Assembly: GCA_035063885.1 (NCBI GenBank)
Contig: JAPSFM010000166.1
Span: forward strand, 1-7,803
Origin: CAADGY01 sp900696665
Lineage (GTDB): Bacteria > Acidobacteriota > Terriglobia > Bryobacterales > Bryobacteraceae
Length of the DNA stretch: 7,803 bases
Reading direction: 5' to 3'
Position 1 is the stretch's first letter, and the number at the start of each line of letters is the position of its first letter. This document shows, in pieces, positions 7,675-7,803 of the stretch. Position numbers and translations under genes: made by a program. A model generated the notes under the pieces. The model was not told the DNA's origin. It saw nothing but the letters and a program-made list of their open reading frames with translations, and searched no databases.

Positions 7675-7801
7675 GGGATGTGGCCTGGCGCTCCACGCGG
7701 CCGTAGTCGCGCTCGCGCGCGTGCTGACCGATGGCAAACAGATCGTCGATGAGTTCGACAATTCCGGTGGCGGCAGTCTCGCCGCGCGCCACCTCGTGAG
7801 C
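7643..7801 (-). mobile_element. Possible C-terminal fragment of an IS66-type transposase (runs off the right edge)
   Basis: On the - strand, one frame is open from the right edge (first full codon 7801-7799) to a TGA at 7645-7643, giving 53 codons. Its first part reads AHEVARGETAATG, then IVELIDDLFAIGQHARERD. This resembles the segment of IS66-family DDE transposases that follows the W-AHARR-F motif, where a helix of the form I-LYAIE-EAR occurs. After about position 7695 the likeness stops, and the frame overlaps the 3' end of the ceramidase-like gene, so the element would be truncated. No terminal inverted repeat can be identified. The call rests on about 33 residues of pattern similarity and could be wrong; a non-transposase gene end remains possible. 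Confidence 0.33.
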
Positions 7802-7803
7802 TT

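Overview
The window looks like chromosomal DNA from a GC-rich environmental bacterium, most likely an Acidobacteriota member of the Solibacter/Bryobacter type. This rests on recognised protein styles rather than a database search. The main pointer is a 1061-residue TonB-dependent receptor with an N-terminal carboxypeptidase-regulatory-like domain and an LPLNGRNF plug motif, a receptor type greatly expanded in that phylum. The adjacent multidomain GH2-type glycosidase and the ceramidase-family hydrolase fit the same picture.

Layout, all intact genes on the + strand: (1) positions 1-2667 hold the 3' part of a GH2-like glycoside hydrolase whose start lies left of the window. (2) After a 78-base gap, 2746-5931 hold a complete exported TonB-dependent receptor with a good ribosome binding site. 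(3) Positions 5932-6399 hold no intact gene, but 6110-6289 encode a recognisable C-terminal piece of a gluconate 2-dehydrogenase subunit 3-like protein, read here as a gene remnant. (4) Positions 6400-7674 hold a complete, probably secreted protein of the neutral/alkaline ceramidase superfamily. It keeps the metal-site residues but has Ala where characterised ceramidases have the catalytic Ser. (5) The last ~130 bases contain no + strand gene. The - strand is open in one frame into the right edge and resembles the C-terminal part of an IS66-type transposase (weak call).

Functionally, the glycosidase, receptor and secreted amidohydrolase-like enzyme could form a small nutrient-scavenging set that cleaves a glycoconjugate outside or in the periplasm and takes up products through the outer membrane. 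A glycolipid substrate is a tempting guess, but it is only inference from gene order. The remnant and the possible transposase tail suggest that the ceramidase-like gene sits in a region that has been rearranged. I found no RNA genes, CRISPR array, convincing terminator, or clear evidence for a wholly new system.
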